Shown here in pieces: positions 29,822 through 42,800 of a DNA stretch of 64,000 nt; positions within the stretch are counted from its first letter, which is position 1; each line of letters starts with the position of its first letter. Below the pieces are notes generated by a model that was not told the origin of the DNA, searched no databases, and saw only the letters and a program-made list of their open reading frames with translations. Source of the stretch: Cinnamomum chago. Taxonomy: Eukaryota > Streptophyta > Magnoliopsida > Laurales > Lauraceae. The stretch is from assembly GCA_038049695.1 (NCBI GenBank), contig CP142461.1, forward strand, positions 35,347,001 to 35,411,000, read 5' to 3'. The translations under genes and the position numbers were made by a program.

Positions 29822-29893
29822 TATGTCTTACCAAACAGTCTATTTTTAAAATATCTATGTCTTACCAAACAGTCTATTTGTAAAATATCAATT
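29822..29893. repeat. Two-unit tandem repeat, about 35 bp
   Basis: The motif TATGTCTTACCAAACAGTC followed by TATTTNTAAAATATC occurs twice in tandem. Confidence 0.75.
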
Positions 29894-31062
29894 TCAAACC
29901 GCTCCATTTGAAATAGATCTATATCATACAGATCTATTTCGTAAAGATAAGATTTGCCAAACAAGCCCTATGTCTAATGGTTTTAGATGTTTTTAAATGT
30001 ATTTTTGTTTTTCATATTAATCTCAAAGTCGAAGATTTATGACATGATACTAATAATTGATTTCTGTCATTAATATGTGAATATTAAACACTTCGTATAA
30101 TGAATTGAGGTCCCATAAAAGTGTAAAAAAATCAAATCATATGTTAAGACTTTTTCAATGTTTTTTGCAAAAAAATCTCTCAAAATCCAAGATGCAAAAT
30201 TAAACATTTTAGAGATTTTTAGCCCTATGAAGAAGATGGATTGCTTAATTTACCAATTTGAGGCCCACAAAAGTGCATTAAAAAAAAAAGAAAAAAAAAA
30301 CTTTGTAGATATTAACAAATGTTCCTCATCTATATTTGTAACCATTTACCACCTTCTTGGTCATAAAAATGATTCACAAAAAAAGGCATCATTTTTTGCA
30401 TTATTTTCACATGCACAAATAAATATGATTATACCTAAGTGTTACATATGTGCATCATTTACATATATAAATGAGTCGGATGTAAAATGATGGATCAACC
30501 GAGGTTAAGATGATGGATCGAGCTAGGTGAAGTCTGGTTAAGGTCAGCTCTTATGGACATCAAAGCAGGTTGGTTAGGCTTGAGTCTACTCGGGGTGAAG
30601 TTCCACGTAGGTTTGAAACTCAATCCAACCCGATTGAGTTGCACCTCTATAATAGATTAGGGTGCCTACCGGCCATGTCAACCCAGGTGGATTTGGACTC
30701 TGATTTTTGGTCTATGGCTGGGCCTAAATTCACTTTTGTTGCTGAAAGGCCAAGCTTAGCTTATGCATGCATGTTTAAAGGCCTAGGCCAACATAACCCA
30801 ACATATTTAGTGTAAAAGGGGTAAACATTCTGCAAATGGTTACGTCAAACTTAACTTTCAGCGTCCACAAATCCATGAAAAACCCATGTTTAGAAATTAT
30901 AAATTTTCAAGGATTTGAACCAATTTCTTAGGACTTTTAAGTCCGAGGCCCACCCCCATCCCCCATTTTAAAACCCTCACTTTTGTGGATTTACGTCGAT
31001 ATGCACCAATACCAAGGTGAAATCTTTAATATACAAATCCCCAATGAAGTATCCTTGGTACG
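29894..31062. other. Intergenic, nothing recognised
   Basis: Short frames only, including a Lys-rich one at 30158-30490 that lacks any recognisable domain. Confidence 0.5.
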
Positions 31063-31662
31063 AGGGATGCAAACTCGGAACATATTGAACCTAGAACTAG
31101 AATTGTTTTGTAAATGCGGTTCAAGTTCCAACTCGAAACCCATTTACATGGTTTGAACCTAGAACTAGAATTGTTTTGTCAATGCGGTTCTGGTGCCGAC
31201 TCGAAACCTATTTACATGGTTCCAAACCCAGCTCCAATAAAAGGACTCGGGTCTAAAACCAGCTCTAACTACTCTTTTCTTTTAACTTTTAAAATAGGGA
31301 TATCATTCAACCCAAAAACCAAACAAAAGGATATCATTCAACAAAAAAAACAGTGCATCAAGTCTACCTTCAAAACTGAAAAATCTCAACATCTTTAGAA
31401 GCAATATATAGGTTGTTGCTACATGAAGTTTTTGACATTAGTCTATACCCATTAAAGAACCATGTCTTAAAAACCCAATCTCCGGTCCATAGGTCAGAAC
31501 TTGTATGTATTCAGATCCGGACCCGTTTAACAATTGAAACCTAAATTGGGTTTCAGACCTAGGCCCATTTATGAGTCGAAATCTAAAACAGATTCGAGAC
31601 CTCGCTTTTCACGGATCTAAGCCTCGGGACAGCTGGAGAATCAGGTCTCCATTTGCATGTTA
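31063..31662. mobile_element. Non-autonomous hAT element, GGAACC family, copy 2
   Basis: Starts GAGGGATGCAAACTCGGAAC; its reversed end is TAACATGCAAATGGAGACC. Flanking octamers CTTGGTAC and CTTGTTAC agree at 7 of 8. The interior has two tandem copies of a block with GAACCTAGAACTAGAATTG. 600 bp, non-coding. Confidence 0.75.
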
Positions 31663-33274
31663 CTTGTTACAACTTAGTACGGAATCCTCAGAGATGTGGG
31701 ATTCCTCACCGTTGCCAAACCTGCTCATAATGAGGTTTTGAGATTTTCAAGATAAGAATCCCTCAAGTTCTTTCCTTCAGATAGACACTACATACAGAGT
31801 ACGATGTCATGATCCCTCAACTAGGATTCTTTAAGCTGTTAAATTGCTGAGATTGGAGATAAGATGTATTAAAATATACAATATGAATTGAAGTCCTTCA
31901 TTCCTATCGATGTATGAGTGATTTGTTAATTAGGGTAGAACCACCAACTCCACAGGACATCTAATCTAAGCCCTCGGGTCAAAAGAATGACATGGACAAC
32001 AAAAATCAAATACAGTAAAATTCTTTTTTTTTTAACCATTTGTATGATTTTCTTGTATCAAATGACTAGAAATGTATAATGATATTATTTATAATGTTCA
32101 ATGCTATTTACCAGACAACAATTATATATGTTTTGACTTAATTCAATTAGAATCACTACCATTAGATGAATCATGTGAATCATGTAGTTAACTATTAGAT
32201 TACTCAACTGTTAGAATGGACTAGTTCTTTAACAACAAACCAATGAATAAAATTGAATAATCACTTATAGGATATTTTATTTTTAGAATCTGAAAAATAT
32301 AATTCCAAGACATTTGTCTGAAATTGGACCATTACTTTTAAGATTTTTATATTTTTTCCACTTTTAGAATGTATTATCCAGAATGAATTTCTTTTTGTCC
32401 ATTTAAGAGACAATTCAACCAGAGTGATTCAGCAGCACTTGAACCAGGTCAGAGGGAAGCTTTAGCCGGTTTAATGTTCGGTCCACTTTTTCAAGAATCC
32501 ACAGTAGAGGGTGACATTGTTCTGATTTTCCATGCAACCCCTTTCCTGATCATTGGGTGCAACACATTATCCTTGTGAAAAACAAAAAGTTAATTAATTA
32601 ATTTTCTTCGATAGAGAGGATTATGATTTCTTATGTAAGGAGTAGGAATAGAAATAGAAAGATTCCTTTCTACCTCAAAAAATGGAAATCGGCATAAAAT
32701 GGATTTGTGATTTTATGGGATTTTGCATCCACAGTCTATTTGTCTACATTTTTGGGGGATTTTGCATCAACTTGTGATGCACCGGACAAAGACAAGCTAA
32801 CAAAAGAGAAACACACTCCCGTTTATGCCAAAAATAGCTTTGTACAATATTAACACTCAGTTTTTGCCGCTTTTAACTGTTTCTTCAACAGTAAACATTC
32901 ATCTTTTGCTGCTTTTAACTGTTTCTTCAACAAGATCTGGTATTATGAAAAAGACTAGTTATTGGTTAAGGTGGCAGCTCAGATCGACCCTGGATCGCCA
33001 CTGGTCCAATCCAGTGATAACATTGGTTGAACCCAGTCTAATCAGATGGTACTATTGCTTAGTGGAATATATTTGTGATCAACAGTGGGATGATTTGTCC
33101 AAGGTAGGACTCATCTTGGACAGTTTTGATCATTCAAGCAAACTTTGGATTTAGACTAGGGGTGAAACTTCACACGATGGAGAAATAGAACATGAGAGCA
33201 CATTTGTATAACATTTACGGGAGAGAGAGGGGGGAAAAGGGCATTTCCTTGGACAAGCTTTCCACATAAAAGTG
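31663..33274. other. Intergenic, nothing recognised
   Basis: No gene seen. A two-unit tandem repeat of 42 bp (TTTTGCYGCTTTTAACTG core) lies at 32854-32937. Confidence 0.5.
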
Positions 33275-34110
33275 TGTAGAAACTAATGGCTACAGAACAA
33301 AGGCTTCTGTTTGACAGAATGTAAATGGAACAGTAGTACCCGATTGATGAAGGCTGCAGCTGTGATTTGTTGGCGGAAAAAGAAGAGCAGCAACGGCAGC
33401 AGATCTGTGACCGAGGCACGTCTGATGACGCTCTCTTTAGGAAGAGTTCCGCCCCCCGGGACAGAATCCAGGTGCGAAGGTTTTCAATAGAACTGGCCTC
33501 ATGATACAACGGCCTTCTCGCTCAGGCTCTGGTTGCAACGCATGGCTGAATATCATGCTCAGAGGGAAAACAGAAAGAAAAAGGAGGGAAAACACGTTTT
33601 TTTCTTAATTCCCAATAGCACAAATGGCCCTAATTTATATTATGATTAGCAGTCCGTTGGGCCATTAAACCTTTTCGTTTAATATCATTAATTCATATTC
33701 AATCAGCGATTAAAATAGGTTTAAATTCATCATTAAATCAACGTTTAAATTGGTTTTTAAAAATAATGGCAAAAGGTTATTCTATATCAATATATGGGTC
33801 CCTCTAGGCCAGCCGACACGCAGGATGCGCATCGCGGACGCACGCCCGGTTAAACGTTTTCCGGACCCAGCACCGCGGGTCAAGCCTGGCTCGCGTGCAC
33901 GCATAGGGCCCATGGCAAAAGCCTTTAAAAGTTATTAAAGAGTAAAAGAATGAAAACACATATAAACATACTTCAAAAGTTGAACTTGAGCAATGTGGGA
34001 TGGGTTGTTTCCAAAAGCCTACACAACACATAAAGCAAAAGTGAAAAATGGACAAACACCTTTTACAAAAAAAACCTTTAGAATTTTTGAAACAAACAAA
34101 AAACTCAACA
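33275..34110 (-). repeat. 3' LTR of the copia element
   Basis: Minus strand TGTTGAGTTTTTTG to CTACA. It is about 190 bp longer than its partner because of a segment at roughly 33510-33790 that the other LTR lacks. Confidence 0.85.
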
Positions 34111-37100
34111 ATCTCCCCCTTGTTTCAAAATATTTAATGAGCATTTCACTGGTAAGGTGATCATGCTTGAACCTCACCGTCATGACATAATTTCAAACCT
34201 TTAGGAGTTGGAGTGAATAAATTCTTGAACTTCAACTTTTTATATCAGTTTAGAATTATGTCAAGATTTGATCTTGGAGTCATTAGGTCTGCACTTTACG
34301 GCCATGTGCTTAATCCCGGATTTCATGAGTGCTCTAGAGAATCTGCCCAAATTCTTATAAGAAGCGGCCCCACTTCCACACTCATATAGGTGAGTCTATC
34401 AAGAGTGCTCCTGCAGCTGTGCACCCCACCATATAGGCTATAGATCTCACTAAGAATTAAATTCAACCTGATTCGCTACAGGTTATGTACCAACAATCAA
34501 ATGAGTCATACACAACAGGGATGAGTTCAGAGTAACCATACTCTATATGTCGATACTTCACATCATCGAGATAGCTTGTTTTTCCCATTGAACCTATTTC
34601 TCGGGATCTCCGGTCATTAGGTTGGGTTCCCACTATTGATGATTTATGGGCTTAAGACCCATCCCTTTAGTTGTTTCTTTTACTTTTTTCCCTTGCAAGG
34701 CCCTTTTGTCAAAGGATCTGCTAAATTATCCTTTGATCTCACATAATCAATTGAAATTACTCCTCCACTGAGTAATTGTCTTACATAGCTATGTTGTAGT
34801 CGCACTTGTCTGGACTTTCCATTATACGTGGTATTGTTAGCAGTAATAATTGCTGCAATGTTATCAGAATGAATAATAATAGGAGGAATGGGTTTAGTCC
34901 ACAAGGGAATATCAAATAATAAATTTCTAATCCATTCAGATTCCATCGTAGCAGCTCACAGAGCCAGGAATTCTGAATCTTTAGTGGAATGAGAAATTGT
35001 AGTTTGTTTTTTTGATTTCCAAGATATTGCAGCACCTCCCAAAGTGAAAATATATCCACTTGTAGACTTAGAATCATCTAAGTCGAATTCTGAATCTTTA
35101 GTGGAATGAGAAATTGTAGTTTGTTTCTTTGATTTTCAAGATATTGCAGCACCTCCCAAAGTGAAAATATATCCACTTGTAGACTTAGAATCATCTAAGT
35201 CTGAATTCCAGTTAGCATCGCTGTAACACTCAACTACAGGTGGATAACCAGAATAATACAATACATAGTCTATAGTATTCTTTAAATACTTAAGTACTCT
35301 AGATACACATTTCCAATATTCTATACCAGGGTTACTAGTATATCTACTCAATTTACTGACTGCATAAGCTATATCAGGACGAGTACAATTCATAGCATAC
35401 ATTAAGCTACCAATTACACTAGTATAATCAAGTTGAGATACACATTGACCATCATTTTTTACTAATTTAATACTAGGATCAAAAGGAGTAGACACAGGTT
35501 TACAATTAAAATGATCATATTTCCTCAATATTTTTTCAATGTAATGTGATTGGGATAACTTGATTCCATAATCATCTCTTATAATTTTAATTCCCAATAT
35601 AACATTTGCTTCTCCCAAGTCTTTCATATCAAAGTTATGAGAGAAAAGTCTCTTTATATCTTCGATGATTTCCATGTCAGAACCAAATATTAGTAAATCA
35701 TCAACAAATAAGCATATTATTATTGTTGAACAACCATTAGATTTATAATAAATATATTTTTCAGCTTCATTTATTTTGAAGTCATTAGATAGAATTACCT
35801 CATCAAATTTCATATGCCACTGTTTAGGTGCTTGTTTTAGTCCATATAAGGACTTTATTAATTTACACACCTTATGTTCTTGTCCTTTTATGACATAGCC
35901 TTCTGGTTGATCCATATAAATTTTCTCTTCCAAATCTCCATTTAGAAAAGCAGTTTTGACATCCATCTGATGTATAAACAAATTATGAATAGCAGCAATA
36001 GCAATCAAGAGTCTAATAGAACTGATTCTAGACACAGGGGAATAAGTATCAAAGAAGTCTATTCCCTCTTTTTGCCTAAAGCCTTTGGCTACTAGCGTGG
36101 CTTTATATTTCTCTATTGACCCATCATGCCTAAGTTTTTTCTTGAGAACCCACTTGCACCCTAAAGGTTTAGTACCTAAAGGTAAGTCAGTTAATTCTCA
36201 GGTATTATTGGCTAAAATGGATTCAATTTCATCATCTAATGCCTCCTTCCAAAAGGCAGCATCATGAGCAGTCATAGCCTCCTGGAAAGTAGATGGATCT
36301 TCCTCTACCAGATAGGTTTCAAAATCAGGACCAAAACTATTAGCTATCCTTAGTCTCTTACTCCTTCTAGGTTGAGATTCATCTTCCTCATGAGTTTCTA
36401 GTACTCTATTCAATGAAGAAGGTTCTAAAGTAAACTTAGTTTTAAAAGGAAAATGGTCTTCAAAGAAATCTGCATCTCTAAATTCAACTAAGCTTAGGTC
36501 TTCTAATTTCATAAATCTGTAGGCAGCACTATCTTGTGCATAGCCAATGAAAACACACTCCCATGAGTGGAGGCCTTTTTGGATCTACTATCCTGACATG
36601 TGCTAAACACCCCCAAACTCTAAAGTATCTAAGGTTAGGCTTTCTCCCTTCCCAAATCTCAAAAGGTGTTCTATTAGTTTTAGAATGTAAAACTCTATTT
36701 AAAATGTAACAGGCAGTCAGCAGAGCTTCATCCCATAAGTTTTTAGGACTCCCAGATGCTATTAACATAGAGTTAACAATTTCAGTCAAAGTCCTATTTT
36801 TCCTTTCTGTTATACCATTTTGTTGGGGTGTATAAGGGGCAGTACAAGTTCTCTTAATTCCTTTAGATTCACAATAGTCTAAAAAAATCTTTCGAGGTGT
36901 ATTCACCACCTCTATCACTTCTGAATGTCACAACCTTTCTATTCAATTTCTTTTCAACTTCAGTCACATAAATTTGAAATTTAGATAGTGCTTCATCTTT
37001 AGTTCTTAATAAGTATACATAAGTATACATAGAACAGTCATCAATAAAAGTAATAAAATAATATTTACCACCTCTAGTCATAGTATTACTTAAATCACAT

Positions 37101-38675
37101 ATATCAGAATGAACCAATTGAAGTAATGCAGATTCCCTTTCCACATGTTTAAATGGCTTACGAGTAATTTTGGATTGAGAGCATATAATACATTTCTTAT
37201 GATCATCATCATATTTATCAATTAATCCATCATTACTCATATTTCTCATAGTTCTGAAATTAATGTGACCTAATCTACCATGCCATTCATCAACTGAAGC
37301 CATAATATAAGCAGAAGAAGATGCAATATTATTATTGACAGTATTCAATTTAAACATATTCTCACATGCATAACCCTTACCGACAAATACACCTTTCTTG
37401 GTGATCACAAATTGGTCAAATTCTATTACCTGTTTAAATCCGGCCTTATTCAAAAGATAACCAGACACAAGGTTCTTTCTCAATTCTGGTGCATGGAACA
37501 CGTTCAGCAAAGTCACTGTCTTCCCGGAAGTGAACTGAAGTTCAACCTTCCCTTTACCGATTACTTGAGTAGTAACGATAGTTCCCAGAGCGAGCTTACA
37601 ATCATTAGTGACCTTCTCATAGGTCTTGAACACATTTCTGTCAAAAGTGACATGGTTGGTTGCACCAATGTCAATCCACCATCCTTCGTTCTTTGTTGTG
37701 CTGACAGCATTTACCTCAGAAATAACAGCAACAAACTGTTCGGCTTCAGTAACATTAGCTTGAGGCTTGGTTGCTTGAGATTGTTGTGGACATTTTTTCC
37801 GGTGACGACATTCTCTTGCAAAGTGTCCCGGCTTGCCACAAACAAAGCAACTGCCTTTAGCCTGTGGCTTGACAGTCCCTTGATTTTTTACTGAACTTTT
37901 TGTTCTGGTTTTGCTTCGAATTCTTCCTCTTAAAGGAAGGATTAGACTGCTTATTCCTGCTCAGATGTTGGTCAAATTTCCCTTTCTTTTCACCATCAAC
38001 TTGTGATTTAGATTCAGCTAAATTTATTTTGCAAGCATTCTCAACCAAATCCTTTTGATCACTATTTCGGGCTTCTTCCTCAATTCTCAAGTAGCGCTGA
38101 AGGCGCTCCAAAGAATAATCTTTTCTCTTGTGTCGAAGGGTTTTCTGTATATCCTTCCAAGTGGGTGGTAATTTTTCAATAACTGTAGCCACTTGGAACT
38201 GTTCATCAATTCGGATCCCTTCTTTAACAATTTCATTAACAATGGTTTATAAGTCATGTACTTGAGGAAGAATGGGCTTGTCATCTACCATCTTGAAATT
38301 CAAATAGCGACCAACCGCATACTTCTTAGCTCTAGACTCTTCTGTTTTATACTTTTTATCAAGAGCTCTCCAAAGGTCTTTAGCAGATCGGGCTTCAGAA
38401 TACATATTATAAATGTTGTTTGCTTCAAGGTTTAAAATATGGCTCTTGCACAGGTAATCATTTTCTTTCCATTTCTTCCGTGCATAAGAGTCGCCTGATC
38501 CTTCTTCACGTTCAGGGCATGGTTCAATAAGGACATAAGCAATTTTCAAAGATGTCAGCAGAAATAAAACTTTCTACTGCCTACGTCGAAAATTAGATCC
38601 ATCAAAACTATCCAACCGAATCCTAGTGCATGAATTTGACAGCGGAAGTAGCCATAGAGAGAATCGTCCTAAAAT

Positions 38676-39323
38676 TGTATAAACTAATGGCTACAGAACA
38701 GAGGATTCTATTTGACAGAATGTAAATGGAACAGTAGTACCCGATTGATAAAGGTTGCAGCTGTGATTTGTAGGCGGAAAAAGAAGAACAGCAACGGCAG
38801 TAGATCTGTGACCGAGGCACGTCTGATGACGCTCTCTTTAGGACGAGTTCCGCCTCCCGGGACAGAATCCAGGTGTGAAGGTTTTCAGCAAAACTGCCCC
38901 CAGGATACAACGGCCTTTGCTCAGAAGGAAAACAGAAAGAAAAAGATTAAGGGATATATGGGTCCCTCTAGGCCAGCCGACCGAGATCTGCACACCCCCC
39001 CCCCCCCCCCCCCCTTGCGCGCGATATACACGCAGGATATGCGTTGCGAACGCACGCCCGGTTAAACGTTTTCCGGACCCAGCACCCCGAGTCAAGCCTG
39101 GCTCGCGTGCGCGCATAGGGCCCATGGCAAAAGCCTTCAAAAGTTCTTAAAGAGTAAAAGAATGAAAACACATATAAACATACTTCAAAAGTTGAACTTG
39201 AGCAATGTGGGATGTGTTGTTTCCAAAAGCCTACACAACCCATAAAGCAAAAGTGAAAAAAAGGACAAACACCTTTTACAAAAAACACCTTTAGAATTTT
39301 TGAAACAAACAAAAAACCCAACA
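38676..39323 (-). repeat. 5' LTR of the copia element
   Basis: Minus strand TGTTGGGTTTTTTG to ATACA. It contains a run of about 23 C residues on the plus strand at 38992-39014 that is not in the partner LTR. Confidence 0.85.
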
Positions 39324-39328
39324 AAATG

Positions 39329-39858
39329 TCCCACTCTGATCCACCGTGAAGAAGTAATTGCCCACATGATTACCATCTAAATGAAAAGGAAATAATCCAA
39401 TTTAGCGACCACAGCCTTTGAAATCTACATTGTGAGGGGCCACTATTGTGGATGCAATCCATTTTATCAAATCCTCCAGCGCTAAACCAGGCACCCACGT
39501 CCCATTCCAGCAGGACTCAACCACACTATCTTGGAGCCCAAGTGATCATTTCAACAGGTAGCCTTAGTCCTGTTCTTTTGGCCACATTCGATCATTCATT
39601 TCGATGAACAAAAATTAATATATATGATAAATAACCCAGCTTGATAAAACAAGTGATTATCGATGCATTTACTGTTGGTAGATAAAGAAGCACACCTGAA
39701 AAAATTATTCAAAGTTCCAAAAAAATTTGTAATTGTTTCTTTCTTGCTCCTGCTCCACATGGGCAACTACAGAATTCGACCATGCTGAGATCTCTGCAGA
39801 GAGAAAACTGGAGCTGATACATAAAAAGTATGAAATGCCTGCCAGACTGAATAAACTA
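39329..39858. other. Space downstream of the ARID-HMG gene
   Basis: The part next to 39858 should be the 3' untranslated region of the minus-strand gene. Nothing else recognised. Confidence 0.5.
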
Positions 39859-42800
39859 CTAACGTTTGCCAGCACCCGACATTTTTCTGTATTCCAACAT
39901 CTCGCTTCGGTATCTCACCTTGTCTTTCACTGCTTTCTCCTGATAAACCTGCATAATGATTATCTATAATGAGAACAAACTAACAGGAAAACTTAGCAAA
40001 AGAGCCATGTTTGGCTGCAATACGAGTAGCAGTGGTTGGGAATCTTCGGCTAGGGAAGCAGGTCTTTCGATCAGACTTCAGGGTGTGAACAAACTGGTTC
40101 TAATCTTGCCTGAACTGCGTAATAACCACACATGTGCAAGCATGCACTCATTTCAGGTTCTAAAAAGTGTAAAAATAAGAAAGCTCTTAAATTGGCCATG
40201 AACCATATGCAGCCAGCCATTCTACAATTTTCATTGGCCCACAGAATTAGCCTATTGCAATATATGACTCAAGATCTTCAACCCAATAGGCATTATCTCA
40301 CCAGTCACCACCATGGAGACACTGGCTTCTTACTTTAGAGCCCATGTCTTAACATTTTCAGATTTTCAGCTCCCTTCAGTGAGTAGATGATTCTATATTT
40401 TCTCCGGAAATCCACAACCTTTGCAAGAGCACAGATTTGAATTCAATCGAATTGATGGTATAAATATAAACGTCGTCGTTTGTTCAGATTCACACAATTT
40501 AAAAAAAAAAAAAAAAATCCTGTGAGGCAACTCCTTTTTGTTTAGGCAATATAGCTTTTTCTCATAAAAAATAAGTGGACCACGGAAGTGGAAACATATC
40601 TTCCTAGTAAACAAATTTGATCATTCTTGCACATCATATTAAGTTGCTGATTAATCATCAAGGTCTATAATTGAAATGAAATGTTTAGGGGTTACTTGGG
40701 TAAGCAGAAAGGGTGCAGAGGTCAAGGTCCATCCATGCTTCAGAAAGAGAATGAAGAGAGAACAATGCAATCCCATTCTGGGCAATGTTTTCAAGGCTCT
40801 GCTGGATGAAACAAACTGGTTCAGCCTCCCCAAAATGCAGATGGTTGTATGCTCTCTCTTCCACCTGCATTTCTGGCTTCTTCAAATGGTACCTAGATTA
40901 GATACAAAATCTTTGATCTCACAAAATCCAGGAAGTGTACATGGCTATGAATGTTTCATGTTTATTACCCATGTAATCATCCACGCCAAAGTTTTGTGCG
41001 TGGGAAACATGGATTTCAAATGGAAAATGTCATAATGTAGTTCTCAGAGGCAGGCTCATCAAGATAACGTCGTTCATAAAAATAGGGAAAATAGCCTTTA
41101 GGTTTTTATATAGATCAAATAAATGGTTCTCTATGACAGTTCCAATGGAAGTAGAAATTATTATGATATCTAACAAGAACAAACCAGGAAAAACAAATCA
41201 CATAGAAGAGTGTTATCACATCTTACCTCTCTCTCAGCCTCAGTGAGGTTGCTCCATAGGTGCCCAATCTTCTTGCTGATAACTTTCTCCTCCCCATAGT
41301 GCAAAGGCTTAAGTCTAGCATAATGCTCAGCAAAGAAGAAGTTGTAACCGCTTCTATTTGATTTGGGACGGAAGGGATCTTTCAATGACCGTCGAGATCT
41401 TTTCCGCCTACGGCGACTAGGTATGGCAGATATCGAATTCTGGGTTGTTGGTAATTCAGAAGGGACATGATAAATGACACCTTTCAACTGATCCGTACCC
41501 AAATTTATGGTGACTAAATATCCATTATCAAACTTTCCATCAATGGTTCCAACAAGTGAGCAGCCTGCCACTATTGGAGTACTTTCTGTACATTCAGAGA
41601 GAGAGAGAGAGAGGCAAAAAATCAGAAATACCCAAAATTTTATATGAATAAAAAATAAGAAATACCCAAAATTTTATATGAATAAATGCACCCGTTTGCA
41701 TGGAAATTGACAGAATGAAAATATGAATACACAATGCTAAACTGATAGATAGTAAGGGCCACTAAGGGGCAGAGTATAAAGATTGGTGTGCATGAGTATG
41801 TGCGCGCCTGCATGATGCAGGGAGCAACAGAACAGAATTATTAATAGGGGAGCGTTCATGCAACAATTTCCTGTTCCTATGTGAGACTCTCTCTCTCTCT
41901 CTCTCTCTCTCAACGCACCCTAGATGTTCAGACAAATTATCTGATGGCAAGGATCATCCTGAGAGTAAAGAAAGATGACACGATCCTTAAAAGACGGATA
42001 CAAATGGGTATAGTATTTGACAGTGAGAATCCTCCAACATGGGTTACTTAAAGTGCATATTATGTGTCTACAATCAGTGAGGAGTTTCAATGCACGTCCA
42101 CCTGTACATCCGAACATAGCTTAAGAAGAGTCATAACCTGTTGCTTGGTTTTCAGCAGAAGCTTTCTCCTGTGTTGTTGCTGCTGCTTGAATTTCTAGTT
42201 TTGCTGATGCACTCACAGTATTGCCTACAAAAGACATAGGATTAACAATTTAACATTCCCTCATCCAGACCTACCAGGAGTGTAAAACAAGTGTTTGAGC
42301 TGCAGATATAAAAGTACTATAAATTTAAAATCAAGCTCACCACTCATAGAGATTGGACAGCCTTCTTTCCGAAAGAAATATACTCGCTCATAATGATGGA
42401 TCAAGGACATATAGTACTTCCGCAGGACAAAGGACGCATTGGTAACTGAAGAAGAGAAATTGAAAACAGAAATTACTTCCTTCCATCTCCGGTCCCTTAT
42501 AACCTGTGATAAATGCAAGAAAATGTAGAACACAAGCTAATTTACATTAGACGTGATAAGAACATTGAGATTCTGAAGCAAAAGCAATACCAATGTGAAG
42601 ACAATGAGCTATTTTGCAACCACAAGCATCTGAGCCAGATTCAAAAAAAAAACATTGTCCTATGACTGTGAAATTGATGTAAACATGATTCAAAATATAG
42701 AAAATGTATCATCTAAGAAAATATTGTAATATCTCTGATACCATACAAACAGTTCTAAAAAGCTTGGTAACCCTCACCCTGCCAACCAAAGAAATTGCCC

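Larger units (their letters stand above)
33275..39323 (-). mobile_element. Ty1/copia LTR retrotransposon, old, largely complete in layout
   Basis: Layout on the minus strand: 5' LTR 38676-39323; gag about 37800-38660, including a zinc knuckle; protease/integrase region about 36530-37800 (GAG-pre-integrase and integrase core); reverse transcriptase and RNase H about 34680-36500; a purine tract (AAGGGGGAGAT) next to the 3' LTR; 3' LTR 33275-34110. The flanks AAGTG (33270-33274) and AAATG (39324-39328) are a near-matching 5-bp target duplication. Gene order (integrase before reverse transcriptase) is that of Ty1/copia. The LTRs differ at roughly 7% of compared sites by eye, so insertion is not recent. 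The element is broken, with roughly five to ten interruptions, and is a fossil. Confidence 0.93.

Noticed and set aside
41038-41120. Short minus-strand frame with YERRYLDEP as last HMG-box exon
   Set aside because: It has no acceptor in the required phase and does not match the HMG box; the true last exon (VYQEKAVKDK) is at 39859-39948.
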